Source: Deltaproteobacteria bacterium
GTDB lineage: Bacteria; Desulfobacterota; BSN033; UBA1163
DNA length: 52,863 nt
Direction: 5' to 3'
Assembly (NCBI GenBank): GCA_018333535.1
Contig: JAGXTA010000173.1
Location: forward strand, 1-52,863
Numbering within the stretch: position 1 is the stretch's first letter; the number at the start of each line of letters is the position of its first letter. The translations under genes were made by a program, and so were the position numbers. Positions 19,894 to 29,568 of this stretch are shown here, in pieces. Under the pieces are notes generated by a model, which saw nothing but the letters and a program-made list of their open reading frames with translations, was not told where the DNA came from and ran no database searches.

Positions 19894-22800
19894 GACGGTG
19901 GTTCATATTCTTCCTTTTCTTATTCCTGATCGTCGCCGGATTCGCTCTGGCTGCCACTTATCTGTTCAACACCACGGAGGGCGCCCGGTGGCTCATGGGT
20001 GCCATCTCACACCTCACACCCGTTAAGATCGATGCTGAGAACGTTGCCGGCCAATTACGGAAAGAACTCCGGATGGAGAAAGTTCACATCCGCTGGCCCC
20101 AGGGGGAAATGGAAGTCAACTACCTTCAGCTTCGCTGGCAACCCCTTTCTCTGCTCCTGAGAAGATTGGCGGTGAACGATTTGATATTACAGGGACTTCA
20201 GATCAAGAATCATCGGCCTGAGAGCAAAACTCCGCTTGATCTGACATGGCCTAAAATCCCCGGCTCCCTTTTCTGGGTCCATGGGGAGATCAGGAACCTC
20301 AATGTCAGGAATTTTTCGTATCGGCGTGGGAATCACGATCCTTTCAAGGCGGATAGGTTTGTTGCGAAACTCAAGTGGAACCATGGCATTTTAGTCATGG
20401 AAAAGATGAACCTCGAAATCCCTTCCGGAATCGTCAAAGGAAGCTTGGAATTCGGCCTCCTGAGACCCGGCCTTACCCTCGATCTGCATATCTCGCCCTC
20501 CGTGCCTCTTCTCGGTTTGGATCGCTTCGGTTTAAGAACACGGCTCCTTCCGGCCCGGGGGCCGGAACAAGTGGCCGGCAATGTATCCATTGAAGGGGCC
20601 TCCCGTTCGATAAAACAACTGACGATCGAAAGTGAAATCGGAATCGCTCCCGAAGCCCTCGCCCTCCGAAAATTCCTTCTTTCACGGCCTGGCAGGCAGG
20701 GAACGCTAACAGGAGAAGGAAGGGTTGCGTTCACAGGGGATGATCTTCTGATGAACCTGAAGATGAATTTTTCCGATCTCGACATCACACGGGAGTCGGG
20801 CCTCCGGACAACCCTTTCCGGAACCCTTCAGGTTGAAGGCAATCCAAATGATTACAGAGGCAATATCAACATCGAAAATGCCAAAGGAGAATGGTATTCC
20901 GGAAATCTCTCCGGCCATTTCAGAGGATCGCTCAAGAGGCTCCGGTGGACCCTTCTCGACGGCTCGATACTCGATGGAAATGTACGGGGCCATCTGAACG
21001 CAGAATGGGAAGAAGGCCTCTCCCTGAATGGGGCCATTCAGGCTACAAATCTCAATCCGGTGGGTATTGCTCCGGATTGGGATGGAAAGATCAATCTAAA
21101 TCTCGAAGGCTCATTCCGCTTGCCAAAAGGGAAGTCGCCCGAGGGAAGGCTCAAAGCCCACTTCCCCGAAAGCTATCTCAGGGGTCACCAACTCACGGGC
21201 GATATCGATTTGCACCTGGAGAAGTCCCTCCTGCACCTTGTGAGGGCAAATCTCAGGGGGAAAGGATTCGATTTATTCGCAACCGGAGCCATTCCGGAAA
21301 GGGTCGACTTCAAGGCGGAGATCAGCGATCTTTCCGGATTGGTCCCGGGGGTAAGGGGGACCCTTCTAAGCAGGGGCTGGTTCGGTTGGCGCAACGGCCT
21401 CCTGGCCCTGAGCATCGACAGCCAGGGCAAGGGGCTTTTCATCAAGGGAACGGAGGTGGGCAGGCTGGATCTTTCCGCCCGTTTCGATCGAGGCGAGGAC
21501 GCCCGGGTTGAACTGAAAGGAGGTTTCCGGAAGGTGGCCTATCAATCCTTGAGGATCGACTCCGCCTCATTGGATGCGGTGGGCCATCTGACCCGGCATA
21601 AGATTCTCTTTTCCGTCCGCTTTCCCGAGGGTGACGGGATAGACGGTTCTATGGAAGGTGGATATGCGAAGGAGGCTTGGCAGGGGACAATTGTTCATCT
21701 GACGGGAAGGGACAAGAGAGGCTCCCTCAGAATGGAGGCCCCCGCTTCATTGCTTCTCTCATCCCGTCAGGTTGCCCTGAAATCCTTTTCAGTCACCTCC
21801 TCACAGGGGGAAAGGGTGGAACTTTCTGCCGATCTCTCCCTGCGCCCTTTACGGGGGATGGTGCAGGCGGAATGGCACCGGTTTGACCTGGCCCGGATCA
21901 ATCCATGGCTTCGCAATCGCCGCCTTGCGGCGCTGGCGACAGGAGGTTTGAACGTTCAATGGCTGGAAGAAGACCGCATGAAAATGGCAGGCACGGTGAA
22001 TCTAACAGGAACCCATGCAGGCCCGTCTCTGAAAGTGGATCTCTCGCGGGGGTGGGTCCAATTCGACTGGAATGAAAAGAGGCTCAAGGCCACGGGAGAT
22101 TTCGAGTTTGAAACGGGCGGGAAGTTTCGCGCAGACCTTTCATCTCCCCAGCCTGCGCGGATGGCTTTTCCAAAACCGGCCCACCTGGATGTCCGCTGGG
22201 AGGCGATTGACCTTTCCTTCTTTCGCCCCTGGCTTCCCCAAACCGTCGATTTAGACGGCAGGCTCTCGGGCCGTCTCTCCGGACAGTGGCTGCATGGCCC
22301 GCGATTTGATCATACGGGAGAGATCAAGGTTTCTGAAGGAACGTTAAAATGGCAAAATGGGCAGGGGCAAATCGCAACCGATGTGCAAACCCTGGATCTT
22401 CACTGGAGGTGGCGTGACGGGGCTTTAAGGGGACGGTTTTCCCTGGGACTGAACCAGCTTGGCAATCTGAAGGGCAGTTTCGATTTTCCTGTGGCGCCGC
22501 AACTGCCTGTGGCCGTTCAGCGCAAAGGTCCTGTGCAATTCTCTCTCCGGGGGCAGCTCAGGGAAAGAGGGCTGTTGACAGCTTTTTTCCCGGACTTTCT
22601 TCAGGAAAGCCGCGGTCAGGTGGAGCTGGACCTGAGCGCCGAGGGAACATGGGAGAATCCTCGCCTGAAGGGCCTTCTAAAACTGAAAAAGGTGGAGGTT
22701 CATCTGCCGGCAGGCAAAGTCCGGCCAAAAACCGCAAAGGACAATCTTTCTGGAGCCCCCCTGAAATTAGAGTTGCCTCAAGGGCTGTTGAAATTCAATT

Positions 22801-24530
22801 GGGATGAGAAGGAACTGATAATGACAGGGGATTTCGATTTTGTCGATCAGGGCAAAATCCAGGCAAAGATTTCATCGCCTCAATCCGGCCGCATGGCCTT
22901 TCCCGAGCAGGGAACGGTCGAGGCCAAATGGCAGGCGATCGATGTTCACCTGTTTAAGCCATGGTTTCCCGATCAGCTTGTTCTCGAAGGCCAATGGGTG
23001 GGCCGCCTCTCCGGACAATGGTCCAAGACGAAATTCGACACAACGGGTGAAATGAAGATGATGAAAGGCACGGTCGGTTGGCAGCATAAAGAGGGTCTCC
23101 TCCGTGCTTCGGTTCAAACAGCGGACGTAAAATGGGCCTGGCGGGATGAGTGGTTGCGCGGCGAACTCTCGCTTTCACTGGCGGAGTATGGTCATGTCAA
23201 AGGCAATTTTCAACTCCCTATCATCGCCCGTTTGCCTGTGGCCGCTCAGCCTGCCGCCCTTATCCGTCTTTCTCTCCAGGGGCAGTTCCGGGAGAAAGGG
23301 CTGCTTCCTGCCTTCCTGCCGGGAATGATCCAGGAAAGTCAGGGGCAAGTTTACGTAAACCTCACGGGCGGCGGAACCTGGCAGAATCCCCGTTTCGAAG
23401 GCGATCTGAAACTGGAGAAGGCGGGGGGATATCTCCCCACAGCCGGAATTCGCCTGAAAGACCTGGATATCGAGGCCCGATGGATGGGAGATCAGGTTCA
23501 GATTACTTCTTTTCGGACTCGTTCCGGCCCCGGCCATATCGAAGGCATGGCCACGGTCTGGTTGGAGAACTGGAAGGTTTCACGCTACCAGGGCAGTCTT
23601 AAGGGGGACCGTTTCCAAACCATCTATTTCCCGGAGTTGCAGGTTCAGAGCGCTCCCCATCTTCATTTCGAAGGCTCAATGCAAAAGTTATCCGTGAGGG
23701 GTGAGATAAGGTTGCCGGAAGTTTCGATTTTCAGTCCCCAGACAGGAGAAACCATCCGGCCAAGCCCTGATGTCATCGTTATGGACAGGCCCGAAGTCCC
23801 TCAAAAAGGCCTGCCCGTCGCAGTAGATATTCAGGTTCGTTTTCTTCTCGGAGAGAAGGCCTTTGTTAAGGCCGAGGGGATCGAGGCACGGTTGGTAGGA
23901 ACTGTGGGACTTAATATTCAAGATCCCGGGCAGGTCAATGCCGAAGGAGAGATTCGTGTCGCCGAAGGCCATTACAACATCTATGGGCAAAAGCTGGAAA
24001 TTACCAGGGGCCGTCTCATCTTTGCCAGGGGTCCGGTAGACAACTCCGCTCTGGATGCGGTCGCGGTGCGAAAGATCAGGGAGGTGCAGGCAGGAGTCCT
24101 GGTCGCAGGAACCTTGAAATCGCCCGTTGTAAAACTCTATTCACGGCCTTCCATGACGGACACGGATATTCTCTCTTACATCATCCTGGGCCAACCCCTC
24201 GGAACCGGCAAGGAGCAGGCTCCCTCGCTCATGCAGGCTGCCGCAGGACTGCTTTCCGCAGGGGAATCGGTGGTGCTGCAGGGTCGGTTGAAAAAACTAT
24301 TGGGTCTGGATGTACTTGACATACAGACGGGAGGCGATGATCTATCCCGTTCCATGGTCACGGTGGGGAAGTATCTCACTCCCAAACTTTATATCAGTCT
24401 GGGCCGCTCTCTCTTCACGGAAGCGACGTTTGTCACCCTGCGTTATACTCTTTCGAAACGTCTTGAAATCGAAACCCACGCGGGAACAGAGAGCGGTGCG
24501 AGTATCTACTACAGGATCGAATTCAAATAA
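19890..24530 (+). CDS. tamB: TamB, giant periplasm-spanning translocation/lipid-transfer protein
   Basis: The 1546-residue protein has one N-terminal transmembrane anchor (residues 4-25), a long beta-helical AsmA/TamB-like body and the conserved C-terminal TamB (DUF490) domain, with DTDILSYIILGQPLG and a final amphipathic strand region ending YRIEFK. TamB pairs with TamA and bridges the inner and outer membranes; a role in phospholipid transport is known for the family. The middle contains two tandem copies of a module of about 245 residues (about 721-960 and 965-1200). It overlaps tamA by 4 bases, so the pair is an operon. Confidence 0.93.
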   Translation: MRRWFIFFLFLFLIVAGFALAATYLFNTTEGARWLMGAISHLTPVKIDAENVAGQLRKELRMEKVHIRWPQGEMEVNYLQLRWQPLSLLLRRLAVNDLILQGLQIKNHRPESKTPLDLTWPKIPGSLFWVHGEIRNLNVRNFSYRRGNHDPFKADRFVAKLKWNHGILVMEKMNLEIPSGIVKGSLEFGLLRPGLTLDLHISPSVPLLGLDRFGLRTRLLPARGPEQVAGNVSIEGASRSIKQLTIESEIGIAPEALALRKFLLSRPGRQGTLTGEGRVAFTGDDLLMNLKMNFSDLDITRESGLRTTLSGTLQVEGNPNDYRGNINIENAKGEWYSGNLSGHFRGSLKRLRWTLLDGSILDGNVRGHLNAEWEEGLSLNGAIQATNLNPVGIAPDWDGKINLNLEGSFRLPKGKSPEGRLKAHFPESYLRGHQLTGDIDLHLEKSLLHLVRANLRGKGFDLFATGAIPERVDFKAEISDLSGLVPGVRGTLLSRGWFGWRNGLLALSIDSQGKGLFIKGTEVGRLDLSARFDRGEDARVELKGGFRKVAYQSLRIDSASLDAVGHLTRHKILFSVRFPEGDGIDGSMEGGYAKEAWQGTIVHLTGRDKRGSLRMEAPASLLLSSRQVALKSFSVTSSQGERVELSADLSLRPLRGMVQAEWHRFDLARINPWLRNRRLAALATGGLNVQWLEEDRMKMAGTVNLTGTHAGPSLKVDLSRGWVQFDWNEKRLKATGDFEFETGGKFRADLSSPQPARMAFPKPAHLDVRWEAIDLSFFRPWLPQTVDLDGRLSGRLSGQWLHGPRFDHTGEIKVSEGTLKWQNGQGQIATDVQTLDLHWRWRDGALRGRFSLGLNQLGNLKGSFDFPVAPQLPVAVQRKGPVQFSLRGQLRERGLLTAFFPDFLQESRGQVELDLSAEGTWENPRLKGLLKLKKVEVHLPAGKVRPKTAKDNLSGAPLKLELPQGLLKFNWDEKELIMTGDFDFVDQGKIQAKISSPQSGRMAFPEQGTVEAKWQAIDVHLFKPWFPDQLVLEGQWVGRLSGQWSKTKFDTTGEMKMMKGTVGWQHKEGLLRASVQTADVKWAWRDEWLRGELSLSLAEYGHVKGNFQLPIIARLPVAAQPAALIRLSLQGQFREKGLLPAFLPGMIQESQGQVYVNLTGGGTWQNPRFEGDLKLEKAGGYLPTAGIRLKDLDIEARWMGDQVQITSFRTRSGPGHIEGMATVWLENWKVSRYQGSLKGDRFQTIYFPELQVQSAPHLHFEGSMQKLSVRGEIRLPEVSIFSPQTGETIRPSPDVIVMDRPEVPQKGLPVAVDIQVRFLLGEKAFVKAEGIEARLVGTVGLNIQDPGQVNAEGEIRVAEGHYNIYGQKLEITRGRLIFARGPVDNSALDAVAVRKIREVQAGVLVAGTLKSPVVKLYSRPSMTDTDILSYIILGQPLGTGKEQAPSLMQAAAGLLSAGESVVLQGRLKKLLGLDVLDIQTGGDDLSRSMVTVGKYLTPKLYISLGRSLFTEATFVTLRYTLSKRLEIETHAGTESGASIYYRIEFK

Positions 24531-24549
24531 GCGAAGGAGTCCATTTTAA

Positions 24550-26211
24550 ATGTTATCTCACTCTTTAGCGGGAAAACCCGCTCCGAAATCAATGCTGGTC
24601 AACCTTCCCAGGCTGGTGACAGCGTATTATTCAAGGCGCCCCGATGTGAAAGACCCTGCTCAGAGGGTCTCCTTCGGGACCTCGGGACATCGCGGCTCGT
24701 CCTTCAAATTGAGTTTTAATGAGTATCACATCTTGGCGATCGTCCAGGCGATCTGCGACTACAGGAGGGTCAACGGCATTGAGGGTCCTCTCTTTCTTGG
24801 AATGGACACCCATGCCCTTTCCGAACCAAGCCATGCCACGGCCATAGAGGTTCTGGCGGCCAACGGTTGCGAAGTCATGTTCGAAAGGAACTTCGGCTAC
24901 ACCCCCACTCCGGTCATTTCGCACGCCATTCTTAGCTACAACCGGAAAAGGAAGAAAGGGCTGGGAGATGGGATCGTCATTACTCCCTCCCACAACCCTC
25001 CGGAGGACGGCGGGCTGAAATACAATCCCCCTCACGGAGGGCCGGCCGATACGGAGGTCACCCGCTGGATTGAGGGGAGAGCGAATGAGCTGTTGCAGGG
25101 GGATGTGAGAAACATAAAAAGAACCCCCTATGACAAGGCAATCAAGGTTGACACGACGCATCCCTATGACTATATCACCCCGTATGTGGAAGATCTCCAA
25201 AATGTCATTGACATGGAAATGATCCGGTCCGCCGGTTTGAAAATTGGGGTCGATCCCATGGGCGGCTCAACGCTACCCTTCTGGGAGCCCATCGCCCGGA
25301 GGTACGAATTGGAGATGGAGGTGGTCAATCCCGTGATGGACCCCACCTTCGGTTTTATGACGCTGGATAGGGACGGCCAAATCCGGATGGATTGTTCCTC
25401 GCCCCATGCGATGGCCCGCCTCGTCGGGCTCAAGGATCAATACAATATCGCCTTTGGAAACGACCCGGATGGCGACCGGCATGGCATCGTGACGCCAACC
25501 GCGGGTTTGATGAATCCCAACCATTATCTTTCCGTCGCCCTCTGGTATCTTTTTCGAAACCGGCCGGATTGGAAAAGCAACGCAGGAATCGGGAAGACGA
25601 TGGTCACCAGCAGCCTGATCGACCGCCTGGCCCATAGCCTCGGGAAAAAGGTTGATGAGACGCCGGTCGGGTTCAAGTGGTTCGTCAACGGCCTGTTGGA
25701 AGGGTCTTACGGATTTGCCGGCGAGGAGAGCGCCGGGGCTTCATTCCTCCGGAAAGACGGAACGGTCTGGACAACGGAAAAAGACGGAATGATTTTAAAT
25801 CTTCTTGCCGCTGAAATGACCGCCAAAACCGGGCGCGACCCCGGAGAGCTCTATCGAGATCTCATCGAAAAGTTTGAAGAGCCAATTTATGAAAGAATCG
25901 ACGTGCCCGCAACTCCGGAGCAAAAGGCAGTCCTTACGCACATATCGCCCCATCAAATTAAAACAACAACCCTTGCCGGAGAAACGATCCTGGCCAAGTT
26001 GATCAACGCCCCGGGAAATAATGCGCCGATGGGCGGCATCAAGGTGGTGGCGGAAAACGGATGGTTCGCCATCCGGCCCTCGGGGACCGAAGAGGTTTAT
26101 AAGATTTACACGGAAAGTTTTAAAGGCAGAGAACATCTTTCCCGAATCCAAGCGGAAGTCAGGGACATGCTCGAAGCCCTTTTCCGATCGGCCGGAGTAT
26201 CAAACCAATAA
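24550..26211 (+). CDS. pgm: Phosphoglucomutase (alpha-D-glucose-specific)
   Basis: Pgm interconverts glucose-1-P and glucose-6-P. The 553-residue length is standard. Seen in order are VSFGTSGHRGSS, GMDTHALSEPSHATAIEVLA, the phosphoserine loop TPSHNPPEDGG, the Mg loop GNDPDGDRHG, the sugar-specificity region FAGEESAGASFL and the phosphate-binding loop RPSGTEEVYKIY. It links glycogen phosphorylase (glucose-1-P) to Pgi (glucose-6-P), both encoded upstream. GAAGGAG lies about 10 bases before the ATG and 19 bases separate it from tamB, so it may be transcribed with tamAB. Confidence 0.96.
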   Translation: MLSHSLAGKPAPKSMLVNLPRLVTAYYSRRPDVKDPAQRVSFGTSGHRGSSFKLSFNEYHILAIVQAICDYRRVNGIEGPLFLGMDTHALSEPSHATAIEVLAANGCEVMFERNFGYTPTPVISHAILSYNRKRKKGLGDGIVITPSHNPPEDGGLKYNPPHGGPADTEVTRWIEGRANELLQGDVRNIKRTPYDKAIKVDTTHPYDYITPYVEDLQNVIDMEMIRSAGLKIGVDPMGGSTLPFWEPIARRYELEMEVVNPVMDPTFGFMTLDRDGQIRMDCSSPHAMARLVGLKDQYNIAFGNDPDGDRHGIVTPTAGLMNPNHYLSVALWYLFRNRPDWKSNAGIGKTMVTSSLIDRLAHSLGKKVDETPVGFKWFVNGLLEGSYGFAGEESAGASFLRKDGTVWTTEKDGMILNLLAAEMTAKTGRDPGELYRDLIEKFEEPIYERIDVPATPEQKAVLTHISPHQIKTTTLAGETILAKLINAPGNNAPMGGIKVVAENGWFAIRPSGTEEVYKIYTESFKGREHLSRIQAEVRDMLEALFRSAGVSNQ

Positions 26212-26246
26212 AATAGGGCTTCACAAAAATAATTTTTAATATTTTC

Positions 26247-26404
26247 CCTTTCCCCCAATGAGACTGTGTCGTAATTAGCCATTCGCCCTTCGACACGCTC
26301 AGGACGAACGGCTAAGCGATTGATTTTTAATATTCTGTAATCCGTTCGTGGTGAGGTTCTCGAACCATGAACGTGATTACGACACAGTCTCATTGGGGGA
26401 AAGG
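26247..26404. repeat. MITE-like element with 29-bp perfect terminal inverted repeats
   Basis: Bases 26247-26275 (starting CCTTTCCCCCAATGAGAC) are the exact reverse complement of 26376-26404. The total length is 158 bases and no protein is encoded. The interior carries two smaller REP-like units of the TTCGACACGCTCAGGACGAA and GTTCGTGGTGAGGTTCTCGA types. The element sits between pgm and the glucokinase stump, at the point where the glucokinase homology begins. Confidence 0.8.
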
Positions 26405-26424
26405 AAGTTAGGGAGAGTTAAAAA

Positions 26425-26625
26425 TTGCCCTCCATCACACTGAAAGAGGGAGCCTTCATGAAGGCCTTTAAAGAGAAGGGACGGTATGCAAAAATGATGG
26501 AGGGGATCCCTGTGAACGTGATCATGAATGAAGAAACGGCCGTTCTGGGCGCTCTCTCGAATGCCATTGACCTCTTGAATGGTCATGGTCCAGGGAGATG
26601 GATAGAAAAGGAGAACAGAAGATGA
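26425..26625 (+). pseudogene. glk: C-terminal stump of glucokinase
   Basis: The frame reads LKEGAFMKAFKEKGRYAKMM, then EGIPVNVIMNEETAVLGALS. This is the conserved C-terminus of Glk-type glucokinases (GAFM.AF..KGR....; IPV.VI.N..TALLGAA). About 270 N-terminal residues with the ATP and glucose sites are missing, and the homology begins right after the MITE-like element. The tail then runs into the ribosome binding site of the LOG gene. Not expected to be functional. Confidence 0.8.
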
Positions 26626-27494
26626 GAAGCAAAAAGAAGGAGATATTTCCTTCGGCACTGGAGGATGCACGGGCGGCTGAACAGTGCATCCCTTCCCCCC
26701 AAACCCTTTCGCCATCCTACCGGTTGGCCTTCAGGGATCACGACTTTTTACTGTTGGATGAGCTTCGCCCTGTCCGTCTTCAACTTGAATTGCTGAAGCC
26801 GGAGCTGATCCTGCAAGAACATCAAATTGGAAGCACCATCGTCATCTTCGGAGGGACCCGGATCCCGGAGCCGATAGTTGCCCATGAACAGTTGGCAAGG
26901 GCAGAGGCTGCCACGGCTAAAGATCCAACCGATGAATCTCTTGCCCGCAAAGCGAGAATCGCAAACCGGCTCGCCGAAAAATCCAGGTATTATGAAGAAG
27001 CGCGTAAACTTGCTTCCCTGATTTCACAGGCCGGTAAACTCCCCGGCAATTCTAAGGAAGTCATTGTGACGGGGGGCGGCCCCGGAATCATGGAGGCGGG
27101 AAATCGCGGGGCCCACGATGTGGGAGCTGAAAGCATCGGCCTCAATATCGTTCTCCCCTTTGAGCAAAAACCCAATGAGTATATCACTCCCGAACTCTGT
27201 TTTCAGTTTCACTATTTTGCCATTCGGAAGATGCACTTCCTCATGCGGGCCAAGGCCCTGGTCGTCTTCCCCGGCGGGTATGGCACGTTCGATGAACTTT
27301 TTGAAACGCTGACGCTGATTCAAACGAAGAAGATCCATCCCATTCCGGTCCTCATTTTCGGAAAGGATTTCTGGGAGCGGGTCATCGACTTCGAGGCCCT
27401 CGTCGAGGAGGGAACGGTCTCCCCTGAAGACATCCAACTCTTTCAGTACGTCGAAACCGCAGAGGAGGCCTGGGCGATCATCTCGGAAACATAG
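26622..27494 (+). CDS. LOG-family nucleotide-5'-monophosphate phosphoribohydrolase-like protein
   Basis: The 290-residue cytoplasmic protein has the LOG (formerly lysine decarboxylase-like) Rossmann fold. Motifs are TIVIFGGTRIPEP, VTGGGPGIMEAGNRGAHDVG (nucleotide loop) and the family signature PGGYGTFDELFETLTLIQT. LOG enzymes cleave nucleoside 5'-monophosphates such as cytokinin ribotides to base plus ribose-5-P. This is a longer variant with an N-terminal extension of about 60 residues and a charged helical insertion (AEAATAKDPTDESLARKARI), seen in some bacterial paralogues whose substrate is unknown. ATG 26622 follows AAAGGAGAAC; the upstream in-frame codons belong to the glucokinase stump. 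Confidence 0.88.
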   Translation: MRSKKKEIFPSALEDARAAEQCIPSPQTLSPSYRLAFRDHDFLLLDELRPVRLQLELLKPELILQEHQIGSTIVIFGGTRIPEPIVAHEQLARAEAATAKDPTDESLARKARIANRLAEKSRYYEEARKLASLISQAGKLPGNSKEVIVTGGGPGIMEAGNRGAHDVGAESIGLNIVLPFEQKPNEYITPELCFQFHYFAIRKMHFLMRAKALVVFPGGYGTFDELFETLTLIQTKKIHPIPVLIFGKDFWERVIDFEALVEEGTVSPEDIQLFQYVETAEEAWAIISET

Positions 27495-27622
27495 CGGATT
27501 TCCTGAAACTCCCTTTTGGGGAGCAGGGAGGGAATGAGAATCCGGGTCTGGGGTCTTGCTCCTTTTTATTCAAGGAAGGCGGGCTGAAAAGTATTCCCTC
27601 AGTTACGGGGAGATGTTGCCTT

Positions 27623-27789
27623 AAAAGGGTTGGAAGGTCCTCCCTCCAAAACCTTGAATAGCGGGCATTGAGGTTACCCTCATTGGGCTTCATGCCGTTT
27701 GAATCGTGTTCTTTTGAAGCAAGCTTCAGGAGTTTAATGAGTAGAGGTTTCGCTTCAAGGTTTTTCCGGAAGAACCTCCCAACCCTTTT
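27623..27789. repeat. MITE-like inverted-repeat element in the LOG-Na/Pi gap
   Basis: The 36-base arms 27623-27658 and 27754-27789 are imperfect reverse complements (30 of 36 positions agree by eye; both ends AAAAGGGTTGG and AACCTTGAA are conserved). They are separated by 95 bases with no open frame of note. The rest of the 430-base gap (27495-27925) holds no gene that I recognise, only the promoter-like sequence below. Confidence 0.6.
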
Positions 27790-27833
27790 TGTGTTTCCTT
27801 GACCGAGGGGTTACGCTGAAAAACACACGGCCA

Positions 27834-27863
27834 TTGTTTTATAAATATATCCCGGTGTATAAT
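27834..27863 (+). promoter_or_regulatory. Sigma-70-like promoter upstream of the Na/Pi cotransporter
   Basis: TTGTTT (27834-27839) and a perfect TATAAT (27858-27863) are 18 bases apart, 62 bases before the ATG at 27926. The extended -10 context (GTGTATAAT) supports it. Confidence 0.55.
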
Positions 27864-27925
27864 TTTAATCTTTGCGTCGATAGAAAAGCACGCATGAAAG
27901 GAGTTGAGTCGAGCGAGGACTCAAA

Positions 27926-29545
27926 ATGATCAATCTCCTCTTTGGCCTCGTCGGCGGGGTTGGCCTGTTTCTGCTGGGGATGTCTTTGTTAGCCGACGGA
28001 CTCAAGTCTTTTGCCGGCGATGCGCTTCGACGGGCGCTGTTGCGGTTCACGGGGAGGCCGGTCAAGGCGTTCGCCTCCGGCGCGTTAGCGACCGCCCTGG
28101 TGCAATCCTCCAGCGCAACAACGGTGACGGTGATCGGTTTCGTGAGCGCGGGGTTACTGACCTTCCCCCAGGCGGTCGGGGTTGTGCTCGGGGCAAGTCT
28201 CGGCACGACGAGCACGGGATGGTTGGTCTCGGTGCTGGGCCTCAAGGTCAATGTGGGATTCTACGCCTTGCCCCTGGTGGGTATCGGGGCGTTCCTAAAA
28301 TTGCTGGCGCCGGGACAATGGAAATCTTTCGGCCTGGCGCTGGCCGGGTTCGGCCTGATTTTTATCGGTATCCAGACGCTGCAGTCAGGGATGGAGGGAT
28401 TTTCGGGTATTTTCCGGTTCCCGGAGTTTACTTTAGCTGGGTTCATCGGAGACGCCGTCTTTGTGTTGTTCGGCCTGGCGTTGACGGTGGTTCTGCAGTC
28501 ATCAAGCGCAGCCGTGGCTACGACGTTGACGGCGTTGCATACCGGTTCGATCCACTTCGAACAGGCAGCTCTGCTGGTGATCGGCGCGGCCATCGGCACA
28601 ACGGTGACAGGCGCCCTGGCCGCTATCGGCGCCAGCGTGTCAACCCGGCGGACGGCGCTGGCCCACGTCCTGTTCAATCTGGCAACGGGCCTGATCGCGG
28701 TGGGGTTGCTGCCGTTGTTTTTAGGGGGGATCCGGTGGGGACAGGAATTTCTGGGACTGGAACCGGGAGCGGTCAGCCTCGCAGCATTTCACACCTCGTT
28801 CATCGCTCTTGGGGTGTTGTTGTTTCTACCGTTTGTGGATCGGTTCTCTCGATGGATTGAGCGACTGCTGCCCGAAAAGGGGCCGACGTTGACGCGTCAT
28901 CTCGACCCCACGGTACTCAACGTTCCCCCCGTGGCATTGGAGGCAACCCGGCGCGTCTTGAGCGATACGGCGGGCCAGATGTTCCAAATCCTGCACGCCC
29001 GTCTCATGGACCGTCCGGTGGACGCATCTGGAACCCGTCGCCTGGAGCTCCAACATGCGCTCAACCAGACGCAGGAATTCTTTTCCAGGATTCCGCCAGG
29101 GGCCGAGGGACAACCCTTGTCACAGGCACGCGTGGCTCAGGTTCATGCCATTGAGCACATGATGCGGCTCCAGTCAAGGCTTCAACCGCCGCCCTTTTTA
29201 AGACAGAAGGCGGAACATGACCATCTGCACCAAAATGTGACGCTCCTCCGCGAAATTCTGGAGCTGGGGATGTCGGGGTTGCAGGGTTACGCCACGGGGG
29301 ATTGGTTGAAAAGAATGGAGAAAAGTTCGATAGAGTTGTCGGAGCTTCAGCAGAAAGGGCGTCCCACGGTTCTCCTGCAAACCGCGGGCGGCAGCCGGTC
29401 CCCCGCAGCGGCTCTGGATACGCTGGATGCCATGCGATGGCTTGACCGCGCGGGATACCACATCTGGCGCATCTGTAATTATCTGGGCGGAGAAGGGTTG
29501 CCCGAGCCCACTCTCGTGGAAGGACAATCCCATCCGGAGGAGTGA
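27926..29545 (+). CDS. Na+/phosphate cotransporter family protein (NptA/YjbB-like) with PhoU-like tail
   Basis: The 539-residue inner-membrane protein has two inverted Na_Pi_cotrans repeats, each with the hallmark QSSSA motif (QSSSATTVT near residue 60 and QSSSAAVATT near 192), and about 8-9 hydrophobic helices up to residue 320. A soluble alpha-helical C-terminal domain of the PhoU-like type follows (residues 340-520). It should import phosphate with Na+, or export phosphate as shown for YjbB. The ATG follows AGGAGTTGAG, and a sigma-70-like promoter lies at 27834. A stump of a second gene of this family is at 41.0 kb. Confidence 0.92.
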   Translation: MINLLFGLVGGVGLFLLGMSLLADGLKSFAGDALRRALLRFTGRPVKAFASGALATALVQSSSATTVTVIGFVSAGLLTFPQAVGVVLGASLGTTSTGWLVSVLGLKVNVGFYALPLVGIGAFLKLLAPGQWKSFGLALAGFGLIFIGIQTLQSGMEGFSGIFRFPEFTLAGFIGDAVFVLFGLALTVVLQSSSAAVATTLTALHTGSIHFEQAALLVIGAAIGTTVTGALAAIGASVSTRRTALAHVLFNLATGLIAVGLLPLFLGGIRWGQEFLGLEPGAVSLAAFHTSFIALGVLLFLPFVDRFSRWIERLLPEKGPTLTRHLDPTVLNVPPVALEATRRVLSDTAGQMFQILHARLMDRPVDASGTRRLELQHALNQTQEFFSRIPPGAEGQPLSQARVAQVHAIEHMMRLQSRLQPPPFLRQKAEHDHLHQNVTLLREILELGMSGLQGYATGDWLKRMEKSSIELSELQQKGRPTVLLQTAGGSRSPAAALDTLDAMRWLDRAGYHIWRICNYLGGEGLPEPTLVEGQSHPEE

Positions 29546-29568
29546 GGAGATTTCGGAGGAATGTGTTT

